Below, piece after piece: positions 49,740 to 62,260 of a stretch of 64,000 nucleotides of DNA (its first letter is position 1; each line of letters starts with the position of its first letter). A model generated the notes under the pieces. The model worked only from the letters and a program-made list of their open reading frames with translations, was not told where the DNA came from and ran no database searches. Made by a program: the position numbers and the translations under genes. The DNA is from Eriocheir sinensis (Eukaryota; Arthropoda; Malacostraca; Decapoda; Varunidae). The DNA is taken from contig NC_066513.1 of NCBI RefSeq assembly GCF_024679095.1, positions 8,116,404 to 8,180,403 of the forward strand, in the 5' to 3' direction.

Positions 49740-51575
49740 TTTACCCCCTAAAAAGGGGGAACGGGCCTTTGTCTATGCGACGGCCCGTCGCAGGGGAGAA
49801 CCCGCCGCTGGCGTGCGGCGGGGGTAGGGAAGTCTCCACCGCCGCCACAGCCACGGGTAAAAGCCGGCGAGCAGCGACGGAGGCACGGGCTCTCTGGGCA
49901 GGCGCCCAGCAGACACCCGTAGCGGTACTCGTGCGAGCAGCCGACTGGTCGACTTGACCACGGAGGGGTGGCCCTAAGCGAGGATGACCCCACGGGTCCA
50001 CCTCGCCTCCGTAGAAGGGCCACCCGGCTGCTCGCCCGAGGAGTGCTGGCGTTCCACTGACAATGGGAGCGGATGCACGTGTTTTGTGTGCGCTCTTGAA
50101 ACTGCTGATTCGACAATGGCGAGCAGCAGGAGCAGGACTCTGAGAGACGTGTGTTGCGTCTGTGAAGACTTTTCAATCGATAAGTGGATTGCATGATGTT
50201 TGTGCCCTAAATGGTGTCATGTGAAGTGTGCTTATTTAACAGGGGTCAAGCAGGAAAATATACCCAAAATAAACTGTGTGTGTTCGCTATGCTTACACAA
50301 GGCATCTTTAGCAACCGACATTATGGAACAATTGGATGAATTTAAGCAAGAATTATCGAAAGAAATATTAGTTGTTAAAGATGAAGCTGAAACTCGAGCA
50401 CTCAGTGTGAAAGAGAAGTTGGGTGAGGTTGGGGAGCTTTGCGCTGACAAGGCAGAGTCGGCTGGCGCCAGCTGGGCTGATGTAGCAAAACGGAGGAGGA
50501 AGAAGCATCTCCTTGTCATGAAGGCCTCTGATCAAGATAAAAAAGGCTACTGAGATGAAAAATGAAGTCTTACAGGCATTACAAGGCATTCAGATTACTG
50601 ATTCATGGTTCACGAATGGAGGTAACATTGCTATGAACTTTGATTATGAGAATATAAAGAATGAAGCAGCTCAGAAATTAGAAAATGTAGAGCAAGTTAG
50701 CACAATGCAATGTGCATAAGGAGGAGACCGGGAATAAGATAATTGAGACTGTTGAACAGTAATGTGTTCCTACACTCGATTCCAGGAGTTGAGGGGGAAA
50801 TTGAGATTTTCAATAAGCCTGCTGCTGGTGGCACAATGCACTATATTTTGAAATGTGATCCAACTGTTAGAGAGCTGATCCACAAGCATCATGACAAGAT
50901 AAAACTAGAATGGGGAGTGTATACTGTGAGAGATAAATACCATGTAATCATATGTTACCATTGTCAAAGATACGGCAATTTTGAGGCCAACTGCACTGTC
51001 AAGAACAATGGAGAAGCCCCCAAACTGACAAGATTTATCACTCGCTTCCCCATGCAACAGATCCACCTTGGTATTAATAAGACTTACCACTCGCTTCCCC
51101 ATGCAACGGCTCCACCCAAGTATTGACAAGGCTTATCACTCGCCTCACCATGCAACGGCTCCACCTAAGTATTGACAAGGCTTATCACTCGGTTCCCCAT
51201 GCAACGGCTCCACCTAGGTATTGACAAGGCTTATCACTCGCTTCCCCATGCAACGGCTCCACCTAGGTATTGACAAGGCTTATCACTCGCTTCCCCATGC
51301 AACGGCTCCACCTAGGTATTGACAAGGCTTATCACTCGCTTCCCCATGCAACGGCTCCACCTAGGTATTGACAAGGCTTATCACTCGCTTCCCCATGCAA
51401 CGGCTCCACCTAGGTATTGACAAGGCTTATAACTCGCTTCCCCATGCAACGGCTCCACCTAGGTATTGACAAGGCTTATCACTCGCTTCCCCATGCAACG
51501 GCTCCACCTAGGTATTGACAAGACTTATCACTCGCTTCACCATGCACCGGCTCCACCTAGGTATACACGAGTCAA
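49740..51575 (+). mobile_element. LINE 5' leader and PHD/CCHC ORF1
   Basis: A G/C-rich leader (49740-50115) precedes an ORF1 starting MASSRSRTLRDVCCVCEDFS (50116-50175). PHD-type ligands are CCVC, CLCPKWCHVKC (50198-50230) and CVCSLC (50277-50294). A charged helical part then follows (FKQELSKEILVVKDEAETRA) with WADVAKRRRKK. A CCHC knuckle reads CYHCQRYGNFEANC (50953-50994). A stop at 50194 and frame losses near 50550 and 50720 break it. The 3' part turns into a minisatellite. No endonuclease or RT follows. Confidence 0.68.
51027..51565 (+). repeat. 49-bp minisatellite derived from LINE ORF1
   Basis: About eleven copies of a 49-bp unit (CTTATCACTCGCTTCCCCAT, then GCAACGGCTCCACCTAGGTA, then TTGACAAGG). 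The first copies merge into the ORF1 coding sequence that follows the CCHC knuckle. Inner copies are almost identical; edge copies diverge. Confidence 0.9.
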
Positions 51576-51962
51576 CACTTGTCTTCAGTTTTGTATCCCC
51601 TCCACTCCTATGATAAGCTCGCGTACTGTCTTCTTTCCATTATATTCCCAGCTTTCTACTTCTTATTCTCAGTTTAGAAATGACTTAAAACAACCCTGCA
51701 AGCTTTGGGTTTCGATTTTTCCTTTGCCCTGTTTCTTTTCTTTTGTTTTGTCCACAACGGTTTGGGTCACCTTCTGTCGGCAAGTATCCTGGAACTCCAT
51801 TCCTAGTCCTTCCCTGCTTTAGTATCTCCCCTATTTCTGGCCTCTTCTGTTAATGGCCCTTTCCACTCCTGACTTTCTCATGGTCCCAACCCTCTCTGCC
51901 GCTGGCCCGCTCCTGCTCATGACCTGCTGGCTCAGCCGACCCTAGTGTTCCCTCCGCTATAG
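51576..51962. other. Intron sequence before exon G
   Basis: Pyrimidine-rich, no element recognised. Ends in CCCTCCGCTATAG acceptor. Confidence 0.45.
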
Positions 51963-52159
51963 TTCGATGGCCTGGAAGCCGGAGCGAAATACACAGCTCA
52001 AGTGCGGGCGTGCAACAACGAGGGCTGTGGAAAGACATTGGTGGGTGACGTCTGGACTCGCCCCGCCCCCCCACGCTTCCTGGAAGAGGAAGTGGACCTT
52101 GGGGAGCCCACTGGATCCACCATTACCATTCAGCTGCCCCTCCTCGCCAACCCCCCCGG
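51963..52159 (+). CDS. FN3 receptor gene exon G (end of FN3 domain 4, start of last domain)
   Basis: A 197-bp exon enters in phase 0 and leaves in phase 2 at the donor GGTGAGTG. It encodes FDGLEAGAKYTAQVRACNNE (51963-52022): the tyrosine corner and F strand, with NNEGCG before the G strand, a common FN3 turn. After DVWTRPAPPRFLEEE a new segment begins with GSTITIQLPLLANPPG. The switch from phase 1 to phase 2 at the exit marks a different domain type, as in the membrane-proximal FN3-like region of receptor tyrosine phosphatases. Confidence 0.84.
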
Positions 52160-52214
52160 GTGAGTGTGCGTTCTTACCCAGTGTCCCGTCTTTAGAAATG
52201 ATTTTATCAATCAT

Positions 52215-52279
52215 GTCTGTGTGTGTGGGAGGGGGGGGGGGGTTGTGTGTCCGTCTGTGTGTGGGGGCGGAGGGGGAGT

Positions 52280-52341
<62 letters not shown>

Positions 52342-52364
52342 ATAATAATAATAATAATAATATA
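52215..52364. repeat. (GT)n and (ATA)n microsatellites
   Basis: G-rich GT tracts from 52215, a pure (GT)n at 52281-52339 and (ATA)n at 52338-52364. Confidence 0.9.
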
Positions 52365-52439
52365 CGTGCGGTTTATTTATGGATAAGCAGCTCGAGAGCT
52401 GAAAATATTCATATTATATATGGAGATCATTAAAATTAC

Positions 52440-52945
52440 AAACTTAAAATTAACTTGGGAGTAAAGTGTCTATGTGCTCAGGATTTTCACTATTGTGGGT
52501 ATTACACTTTTCTTATATCTGTCAGTGCGCGCAAGTATGGGGAGCAGCTTGTTGTGGTGTCGGACATTGTGGCGGGAGGGGGAGTTACAAGGGGAAGCGG
52601 GTTCCTGTGTCGTGGGTGGTGGATGAGTTTGGTGGCGAACTGCTGGAGGAGGTGTTGGTGGCGGGCCTGAAGGGTGGTGAGGTGCAGGGCGGGGAGGGCC
52701 TCCTGGTAGGTGGTGTAGCCGGTCCCCAGGATAAGCCGCACCGCCCTTTTCTGCACCCGCTCGAGTTGATGGCGTTGAGTGGCGTTGAGGGAAGATGACC
52801 AAGCCGGGTCGCGTATGTGAGACGAGGGAGTTCGACGGTGGAGTACACACTCGCCAGCTCACGCACGGGTGTCCCCAGCTTCTTCAGTCTTCGGAGGAGG
52901 TGTAGTTGGTTTGTGGCTGACTTATTAGGGAGCTGACGTGTTGGC
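52440..52945 (-). mobile_element. LINE C-terminal fragment
   Basis: The minus strand reads WSSSLNATQRHQLERVQKRA (about 52806-52747), then VRLILGTGYTTYQEALPALH and the trailing S..YLRALTDIRKV: the region after the RT in jockey/CR1-group elements. It differs from all other families in the window. Mostly one open frame (52502-52756). Confidence 0.65.
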
Positions 52946-52966
52946 CCCGCGTCAGTTTGATGTCAG

Positions 52967-52995
52967 TGGTGTGTGTGTGTGTGTGTGTGTGTGTA
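52967..52995. repeat. (GT)n, CR1-like LINE tail
   Basis: Short GT array followed by ATTTATATATTTACCTA, the inverted 3' end of the CR1-like copy. Confidence 0.88.
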
Positions 52996-53839
52996 TTTAT
53001 ATATTTACCTATACAAGGCCTGAGCTCAAGCTCGGACAGTCCAGTCACCCAATCTATATTTGTCCAGCTTTTCTTTAATTTTATTGACACTGCTTGTTTC
53101 AACAATGTATTTGCTAAGTCCATTCCATGTATTCACACACCACACATCTTTGTCTTTCAAACAAGTCTCTTTCTCAGTTTATCTGTGTCCTCTTGGTTGC
53201 CTCTTCCCATTTATCTCGATTAAATAAGTTCTATCCAGCACTACCATTCCACTTGTATTCCTGTACAACGCTATCAGGTCTCTCGTTCTCTTCTTTTTTC
53301 CAGTGTTGGCAAGCCCATATTCTCTAATCTAGTTTTGTTTGACATACTTGATGGTTTTGGGACCATCTAAATCTTTTAAATCCTTTCAGGTTTCCTTTTT
53401 GTCCCTTTTCTTGTATAGTGACCAAAAAAACTGCTTCATACTCTAGCCTTTGTCTAGACAATGTTATTATTTTCTTCATCATGTCCCCATTCAAGTAGTG
53501 AAATGCCACTCTAATATTTGCAGCAAATTATATGTTTTTCCAAATATTTTGTTTATGTGCTTCTCGTGTCTTTATATATTGTATTTTAATCTCTTCCTTC
53601 ACTGTTTCGATGATTGTCCCTCCCATCTTTTACACTTCACTTGGTCTATTTTTAATCTTGCCCATTTTCATTGTGTGACACTTTTCATTAAACTCGAGTT
53701 CCAATTATTTATTCCATTTATGTATCTCACTTAAATATTCCTGCTCTTTGTTAAAATCATCCTCATCTCTTATTTTTCTAAGCAGTCTGGCGTCATCTGC
53801 AAACATATTCATATAACCCTTTACCTTTTCTGGCATATC

Positions 53840-53966
<127 letters not shown>

Positions 53967-55087
53967 AACTCCACCTCTGACCGATCTCCATTCCGATATC
54001 TCATCTTTCAAAACAGTTCTGATTTCCCATTTTGCTGTTTTTTTTTTTTCATCAATTGTCATTTTTCTTCCCAATCCACCTCTATTTTCAAATTTCCACT
54101 GAAGTCCATTATGTGGAACTTTATCAAATGCCTTTTTAGGTCCAAAAATATGCAGAACTGTCTATTGATCATAGGCTTTTTGTTTCCTCTCTTGAATATA
54201 ATGGGACCACATGTGCCCCTTTCCACTGTACTGGGACCGTTTTTTTTATTGAACAATTTATAATATCATGAATTGGTTTTATTAACTGTTCATTGCACTC
54301 TTTTAGTACTTTATCTCATATTTCATCTGGACCCATTGCCTTCCTACCATCTATAGTGATTTTAATAGCCCCAGTATCTCCTCTCAGTCAGCTTTTAAGT
54401 TTTCCATTTTTTTGACACTTCTCTCTTCATTCCTCTTTTCAAATTCTGTTTTTTGAGTAAATACTTTCTGAAAGTTTTCGTTTAATACACAGATTTCCTT
54501 TGTATCCTCACAGACTTGGTCACCCACTTCGATCACATTCACAGATTCTTTTTTTCCTCAATTTCTTATTTATGTCTATAAAAAAATAGTTTTGGGTTCT
54601 CCTTACGTGTTTCCATTATATTCTTTCCATACTTTCTTCTCCTCTCACTTTGGTGTAACAATTTTTAGCTGGTCTATAGCTTTCCCTATTTATGGCATTC
54701 CTTCTTTTTATGTTTCTCCATGTTATATAGTTTTTCTTCTTCTTTGTTTCCAGACTTCTTGCATTAAACCACTTTTTTTCCTCTTTTCTTAATTACATAA
54801 TGGGGTACCCACTTCACCACACCTTCATTATAAGTTTTAAGGAAGGACGTATTCATATTTTTGTTGTAGTTTTTTTTTTCATCTTTTTACATTTCTGACC
54901 AATTTATACTTTTATAAATCTCAATTCATTATACTTAGCTTCATTGTAACTCTTTCTTTTCGCTTTATGGTTTTCTAATTAAATTCCTTCACATTTTTCG
55001 GCAATTTCTGTTTGTAACACTTCATGTTCACTTTTCCAAGTGGGCACTCGTGTTGCACTTCACTCAACAAGTTCCTTTGGTGAAAAT

Positions 55088-55365
55088 TAAGTCATTCAGT
55101 CACCGCCGAGTGCTTAAAACCCCACCCACTGTCCTGAAGACCACCCACCATCAACCCCGACTCTAGCCAGAAGCCGTCCAAGAATCAGAACGAGGGGCAG
55201 GGGGCAGCATGAGCCAATGCAAGATGGCGCCTCTATACGCCTGCCTGCGAGCTGGGCTGCTGGGGCTGACCATCCACCTCCCATCGAAGACGCCCGGACC
55301 ATCCCATCCCCCCCCACCATGCAGATGCGCAAATAAAAAAACAAAAAAAAAAAAAAAAAAAAAAA
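55088..55365 (+). mobile_element. SINE-1 copy, 5'-truncated
   Basis: Starts within the body (CAGTCACCGCCGAGTGCTTA) and includes GCAAGATGGCGCCTCTATA (55219). It ends in poly-A mixed with AAAC (55333-55365). Inserted in the endonuclease part of the CR1-like copy. Confidence 0.75.
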
Positions 55366-55678
55366 TCTTACTGGTTCATCCTCTCCTCTAAATCTTGTAT
55401 CTTCCTTTACCCATTGTGTCATGAAGTTTTCTGTGAACAATTCTAATAATTTAGCTCCCCATGTATTTTCTTCACCTCCACTCCAAATTTTTCCCATTTG
55501 ACATTATTACAGTTGAAGTCCTCTGCTAGAATTACATTCTTGGTATTTCTAATGATATCCTCTAACGTTTTACTTGTACATTCTAACAGGTTGTTATAAA
55601 TTTCATTAGTCCAACTTGCTGTGTGTGGGGACACATTTGTCACCATTACTGTCAGTTTTTCACCGCATTTCAATGGAC

Positions 55679-56127
55679 ATGCTTCCGGTTCTGGGAAGAG
55701 CCTAGAAATGCATTATGCCACGTACCGATGATGACCTAGTGCACATATTACGTCCTATAAATCGCTAGTTGACTGGATATTGGAGAGATATCTCATTTTT
55801 TTCTCATCTCACGTAGAGAAGCCACCATTAGCTCGTGACGCCATCAGGCTGTAGTGGAGTACAGCAGACGACAGTACCAGTATTTACCATTGTTTTTTTT
55901 TTATCAGCTATGGCCACTCCAGCTCCAAACTGCGCCCAACTGGTATGTTATAGGTGTTTACTGAACACCTTAAGAGTGTTAGAAATATGTTATATTAATA
56001 AAATGGGAATGAAATCAACCGATTCGCCTCTGCTCTGTAGAGTACCTCAAAACTTATCCTTGAATAATGGGCTATAGGTTCTCAGAGGGTGCATGTATGA
56101 ACACACTGGAAAGTATATATGTTTATT

Positions 56128-56130
<3 letters not shown>
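55679..56130. other. Left part of insertion in CR1 copy
   Basis: Foreign to the CR1 copy, which resumes at about 58329. No coding similarity and no terminal inverted repeat with 58328 were found. Confidence 0.4.

Positions 56131-56170
<40 letters not shown>
56131..56170. repeat. (GA)n microsatellite
   Basis: About 40 bp of GA; a shorter version recurs in the duplicated unit at 57690. Confidence 0.9.
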
Positions 56171-56174
<4 letters not shown>

Positions 56175-56194
56175 ATAATAAGACGACGAATGTA

Positions 56195-57519
56195 GCCAAA
56201 GGGTGATCAGAAAGTAATGACAGTTGTTGCCGTAACACGAAAACCTTGAGGGCTGGGAAGGAGCGGAGCTAGAGGAATGGAGTGTTGCCTGTGCTGACAT
56301 GTTTGAGAATCTATCGCCGCTTCTCTGGCTTGTCTTGTCTTGTTGTAATGTGCGAATGCGTCAGTCTTGGTTTTGCTCTGTGACCGGAAACAATGGATTT
56401 CTCGAAAGAAGGCTGTAGGTTCACTAGGTGGAAACTGGGGAAGAAGGCAACAGAGATTCGAAGGGAATTGTTGCAAGTTTATCCTGAATCTACTTCATCA
56501 CTTGAAACTGTTTCCCGCTGGATTCGCGCTTTCACAGCCGGAAAAAACTGAACTGAAAGATGAACATCGCTCTGAACGCCCTCGGACATCTGTGACCGAA
56601 GCAAACATGGTCCTTGCGCGGTCCATCATTGACGAAGATCCAACTGCAACTCTTCGGTTCTTATCCTTGGAGCTTGGCGTAACTTATGGGAGTGCACATG
56701 ACATCGTGCATGAACACTTAGGGCTGAGGAAGAAGTGTGCCCGATGGATACCCCATTTGCTGACGGAAGATCAGAAGATCGAACAGTTGCAGATTTGTCG
56801 TCTCTGGATAGCGGAATTTGAGCCAAATGGCACGGAACGGCTTTCGGTTGTTGCCACTTGAGATGAGTGTTGGATTCCTTCCTTCACCACTCGAGACAAG
56901 CATTCCAACATGGTGTGGTTGAGGATGAAGAGCATCGACCTCAAATTTTGAAGGTAGCATTTCACAGTCGGAAGCGCCTTTTCACCATCTTATTCAATTC
57001 ACAAGAACCAAAGTGTGAAGATGTGATGCCCCAACAGTCTACTATCACAGCCCAGTAATACACCGACCAGTTCCTTCTGCAAGTCCTGGCACATCAGACC
57101 AAGTCCGCACCAACCCGCCGCCGATCGCGCCTCTTGTTGCACTACGAAAATGCTGCACCCCACAGAGCTCGACTCACTCTGGTGTACCTGGAGCAACAAG
57201 GCATCTCTCTTCTCCACCATCCACCCTACTCACCTGACCTTGTTCCCTGCTAGTTTTGGTTATTCCCAAAGATTAAAGCTGTGATCGCTGGGAAGCAATT
57301 ACAACGCATCCAAGATCTGGCACAAACAGTAAATTCAGAGCTTCGAGGTATACCGGCTTCTGAGTTCCGTGACTGCTTCATGAAATGGCGGAGGATGATG
57401 GAACGCTGCATAGAGACAGGAGGGTAGTACTTTGAAAGAATGTAAGCCCCGGTTTTGATTTTCCTTCATACCATCGAAATATGTGATGTCATTGTCATTA
57501 CTTTCTGATCGGGCTTCAT
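56195..57519 (+). mobile_element. mariner element (inactive)
   Basis: 1325 bp, the usual mariner size, flanked by TA (56193-56194 and 57520-57521). The ends share GATCAGAAAGTAATGACA (56205-56222 and inverted near 57493-57510). The inner sequence encodes a decayed mariner transposase (annotated separately). It is inserted in one copy of a tandemly duplicated 200-bp unit. Confidence 0.87.
56393..57428 (+). pseudogene. mariner transposase pseudogene
   Basis: Starts MDFSKEGCRFTRWKLGKKAT. The helix-turn-helix region includes TATLRFLSLELGVTYGSAHD (about 56640-56700), then the linker ARWIPHLLTEDQK (56738-56776). The catalytic part reads WIPSF.. after a stop, LLHYENAAPHRA (57134-57169) where the second Asp of the triad is Glu, and HHPPYSPDLVPC followed by a stop where the third Asp is expected (57217-57255). 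At least three frame changes lie between. It is clearly dead. Confidence 0.87.
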
Positions 57520-57539
57520 TATCATAGGACGAGACAGTA

Positions 57540-57870
57540 CTGAGGTGGAGAGAATAGTTGAGTTCGCGATTAAAAGTTAGTCCGAGGAGGAACTAAAGAG
57601 AATAATCAAGGTTGAATTTATGTTAGTATGAGGGAAACTTACCTAGCCTAACCTAGAGAAAACAATGGCTCAGGAACGTCAGAGAGAGAGAGATGAATAA
57701 GAAGAAAACGAATGCAGACCAATATTTTAAAATCAGAGGACGTGACAGTAGAGAGAAGAGTTGAGTTCACGATGAAAAGTTAGTCCTTGGGGAAACTAAA
57801 GAGAATAATTAAGGTTGACTTGATATTAGTACGAGGGAAACTTACCTAACCTAACCTAGAGAAAACAATG
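57540..57870. repeat. Tandem duplication, about 200 bp
   Basis: 57537-57670 and 57738-57870 are about 88% alike (AAAAGTTAGTCC, GAGGGAAACTTACCTA, CCTAACCTAGAGAAAACAAT in both), separated by the GA-containing part that also precedes the mariner at 56131-56194. Confidence 0.8.
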
Positions 57871-58328
57871 GAGGAACCTAATCTGGATCGGGGCAGACTG
57901 TTGGAACCTATTTGGCGCACTGGGAGCTGTCGTCGAACAGCCAGTCACCAATTTTTCCTTACTGCAGGATTCACTGGCACAGGCAGAAATATCTTCCGTG
58001 GAGTACTTTTGTCCGTACTCTTGCACATTGGCACGAAGCACCAACGACTGCGGGTTACGTCTCCAGGCATTGCTAGCCACTAGAAACATACACCACAACA
58101 CGAAATCTCGGAGAAACATTATGTTGGCGGCCTCCCGACGTACCTTGTGACGTCACGATCAATCAGCACCCGTTTCCAAGTCACGTGATTTTTCCTCAAC
58201 TTTAATCCATATTTTATACCATATATACTATTTTACTTGAAGAAAAAAATATTACCATAGCTGAATTTAGGGCCTATTTTATCCATACAGACAGAATTTG
58301 AAATAAATATGTTGACAGGAAATATTTC
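57871..58328. other. Right part of insertion, nothing recognised
   Basis: Contains a 71-codon open stretch (57868-58083) without any family likeness. No repeats seen. Confidence 0.35.
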
Positions 58329-58904
58329 CATTGTAATAGAACACTTAAAATTTTATTATTACCTGGTCCAGTTCTCACTTTTAACACTTTTAAATCCGTT
58401 TTGACCTATATCATTACCCCTCCACCACTCTTCCCCATTCTGTCTTTTCTATATATGTTATAATTGCACTGGTCTATTCCCACCAATTCTATTCCTTTTA
58501 TTAGTTTTGTTTCAGTGGTTCACATTACATCTGGTTTAGCTTTGTTCAGGTAGATTTTTAATTCTAGATTTTTTTTTTATATAAGTCCGTCGACATTAGA
58601 GTACATTAACGTAAGCTATTTCGTTCCCTTCTCTTTCTTATTTTGTTGCTATTTAATTGTTATTTTCCTCCCTCTTCTTAATCCACCATTTCATCACTCT
58701 ATCGTTTCGCATTCTCCTCCCCCCCAAAAAACTCTCCTTTTTTAACTCTTTCTGATTGCTCTTTCTTCGTTCCTCTGCTTTGCTTCGCTCACTATTTTCC
58801 TCATCTGCATGAACTCTTTCCTCTAGTCTCATATTTTTCTTAAATATGTGTCTGTATATTGTTATATACCTTTTAGTTTTCCACTCCAATTTATAATCAT
58901 CTCC

Positions 58905-58960
<56 letters not shown>
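58905..58960. repeat. (GT)n microsatellite
   Basis: About 55 bp at the 5' truncation of the CR1-like copy. Confidence 0.93.
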
Positions 58961-58963
<3 letters not shown>

Positions 58964-59223
58964 GAGGATAATCATTATAATCATTATAATCATAATGGTT
59001 TTCTGGAAGTATTCAGCCATGGGATGAAAATAAACAAAATGTAAATCCAATGGCAGAGAAAGAGGATTGTTACTTACACAGGGAATCACAGTGAAAGGAT
59101 AAACCAAAAATGTAGGCGCCGGCTTGGGAGCAACGTGAGTTACACACGTTAAGGTAGGAGTGACAGACGTACCTCGCCTAACCGTCCACTCCGCTGGGCA
59201 CTAATCTCCCTTCTCTCCCTCAG
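58961..59223. other. Intron sequence before exon H
   Basis: Unique-looking. Ends in a good pyrimidine tract, CTCCCTTCTCTCCCTCAG. Confidence 0.45.
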
Positions 59224-59395
59224 GTCGCACTACGTGATGGTGCAGCAGGATGGGACAGGGGTGCCGCAAAGGAACTTGGAGCAGAACCTCATGAATATAG
59301 CGCTCGCCCTCGTGGATAGCGAGGAAAAAAACACAACTAGCAAGAGCAGTTCAGTTGACTCTCCGAAAATGTACATTGCGGCCAAGCTGCAGCAG
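59224..59395 (+). CDS. FN3 receptor gene exon H (RPTP-like membrane-proximal part)
   Basis: A 172-bp exon enters in phase 2 and leaves in phase 0 at the donor GTGAGTGG. It completes Gly, then SHYVMVQQDGTGVPQRNLEQ, a polar stretch (DSEEKNTTSKSSSVDSP) and KMYIAAKLQQ. The layout of a strand ending in YVMVQ, a variable linker, then YIAAK/R matches the region between the last FN3 domain and the membrane in LAR-type receptor tyrosine phosphatases, as I know that family. Without the catalytic exons the identity stays provisional. Alternatives are another FN3 adhesion receptor or a PTPRQ/Ptp10D-like protein. Transmembrane and phosphatase exons would lie beyond 64000. Confidence 0.8.
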
Positions 59396-60171
59396 GTGAG
59401 TGGCATTGTTGCTTTCGCTGAGGTGACGAGTCATCGATTTAAATAATGGAACGCGGCCAAAGTGAAGCAGGTGGATGGCGATGAGCCCTGGCCCCTAAAC
59501 GGTGTCTCAAGAGTCAGGTTAACATCTGCCTGATATCTGCCGGTTGGTCATTGCAAATTAATAATAAGTAAAGGTAGTTCTACTCGGTCACTGATGCTGA
59601 CGTGCCGCGAGTGCTCTTGTGCTGGATTGAGGTCTCGTAAATTAATGTTTTCTCATCAAACTCACCCCTTTGCAAATTATCTACATAATGGCAAATATAA
59701 CCAATATCTTCACTCCATCTCTCTCACAGTTAACTCTGCAACAACCTTCCCTAGTCTGTATCTCTTACTTCCTGCGACTCAGTCTTCAGGTGGGGAGTAT
59801 CATGATGAATCCTTAGCCACAACTGTTCTTTCTTTCAGTATCTTCTTGTACATTCAGAATTGCTAGGATTAGCAGATACGATTTTAACATTTTCATTATT
59901 TTGTTCGTAATATAAGTAAAAAGTAAAATGTCATTCACAAATGTTTTCTACCCTCTTTTCAAGTAGGGATACACACTGTAAAGGATTTACAGTGCAAGAG
60001 AGTTGCTGACATCCAAGTCACAACAAAGATGATTCCATAAAACCCATGATTATGTCTGATACATGCCAGTAATAGGCATGACTTGCTTACATATAACTTG
60101 CTGCTTGTATGATTAGCTTCCCATCAACACCAGGACGTCATCAGCTTGGTATTAGGGTAAAATCATGCAAG
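59396..60171. other. Intron stretch with old jockey-like trace
   Basis: 59695-59850 reads HSISLTVNSATTFPSLYLLL on the + strand, a decayed version of the jockey-like C-terminal region. The remainder shows nothing. Confidence 0.4.
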
Positions 60172-60174
60172 GTA

Positions 60175-61777
<1,603 letters not shown>

Positions 61778-61788
61778 TACATTTACTG

Positions 61789-62260
61789 TTCTATCCACTC
61801 CTACGCTGATGACTCTGTCCTACACTAATCGACATCTTTTTAGCAGATCATTCCAACAGGAATTACAAAAAAATACAAGATTCTAGCCTAAACAATACAG
61901 AACGCTTGGCCTCTGACCTTCATATAATTTCTGAGTGGGGTAGCAGGAGCTTGGTGTCCTTTACTGCCGCAAAAATTCAGTTTCTCCACCTGTCAACTTG
62001 ACACAGTCTCCCAAACACCTTTCCCCTATTATTTGAAAAGACTCAGCTGTGCCTTTCTTCTACACTGAATTTTCTTTGTCTATCCTTCATTCATAATCTC
62101 AAATGTAAACCTCATATTTCATTTACTAAATCAGCTGACCGGAGATTAGGCGTCCTGTATCCTTTCATCCAGCTATTTTTGTCCTTCCGGATGCCGCCCA
62201 CATACAAGGGCGTTGCCCCTGGTATGGAGTATGCGTCCTATGTGTGAGGGACTCCACACC
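61789..62260 (+). mobile_element. Jockey-like LINE, part 1 of split copy
   Basis: Starts at SIHSYADDSVLH (about 61792-61830), so it is truncated within the RT. It continues to MEYASYV (about 62224-62244), where the TIR element is inserted. Stops and frameshifts are present, and divergence is greater than in the other copies. Confidence 0.75.

Noticed and set aside
49741..50194. GC-rich frames of 60-148 codons on both strands
   Set aside because: They cover the leader of the PHD-type LINE; composition alone keeps them open.
57640..57862. Telomere-like CCTAA repeats
   Set aside because: Only two or three units at each place, inside an ordinary tandem duplication.
57868..58083. Small host gene of 71 codons
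   Set aside because: No domain, no conserved motif, and it lies in an insertion of unknown origin.
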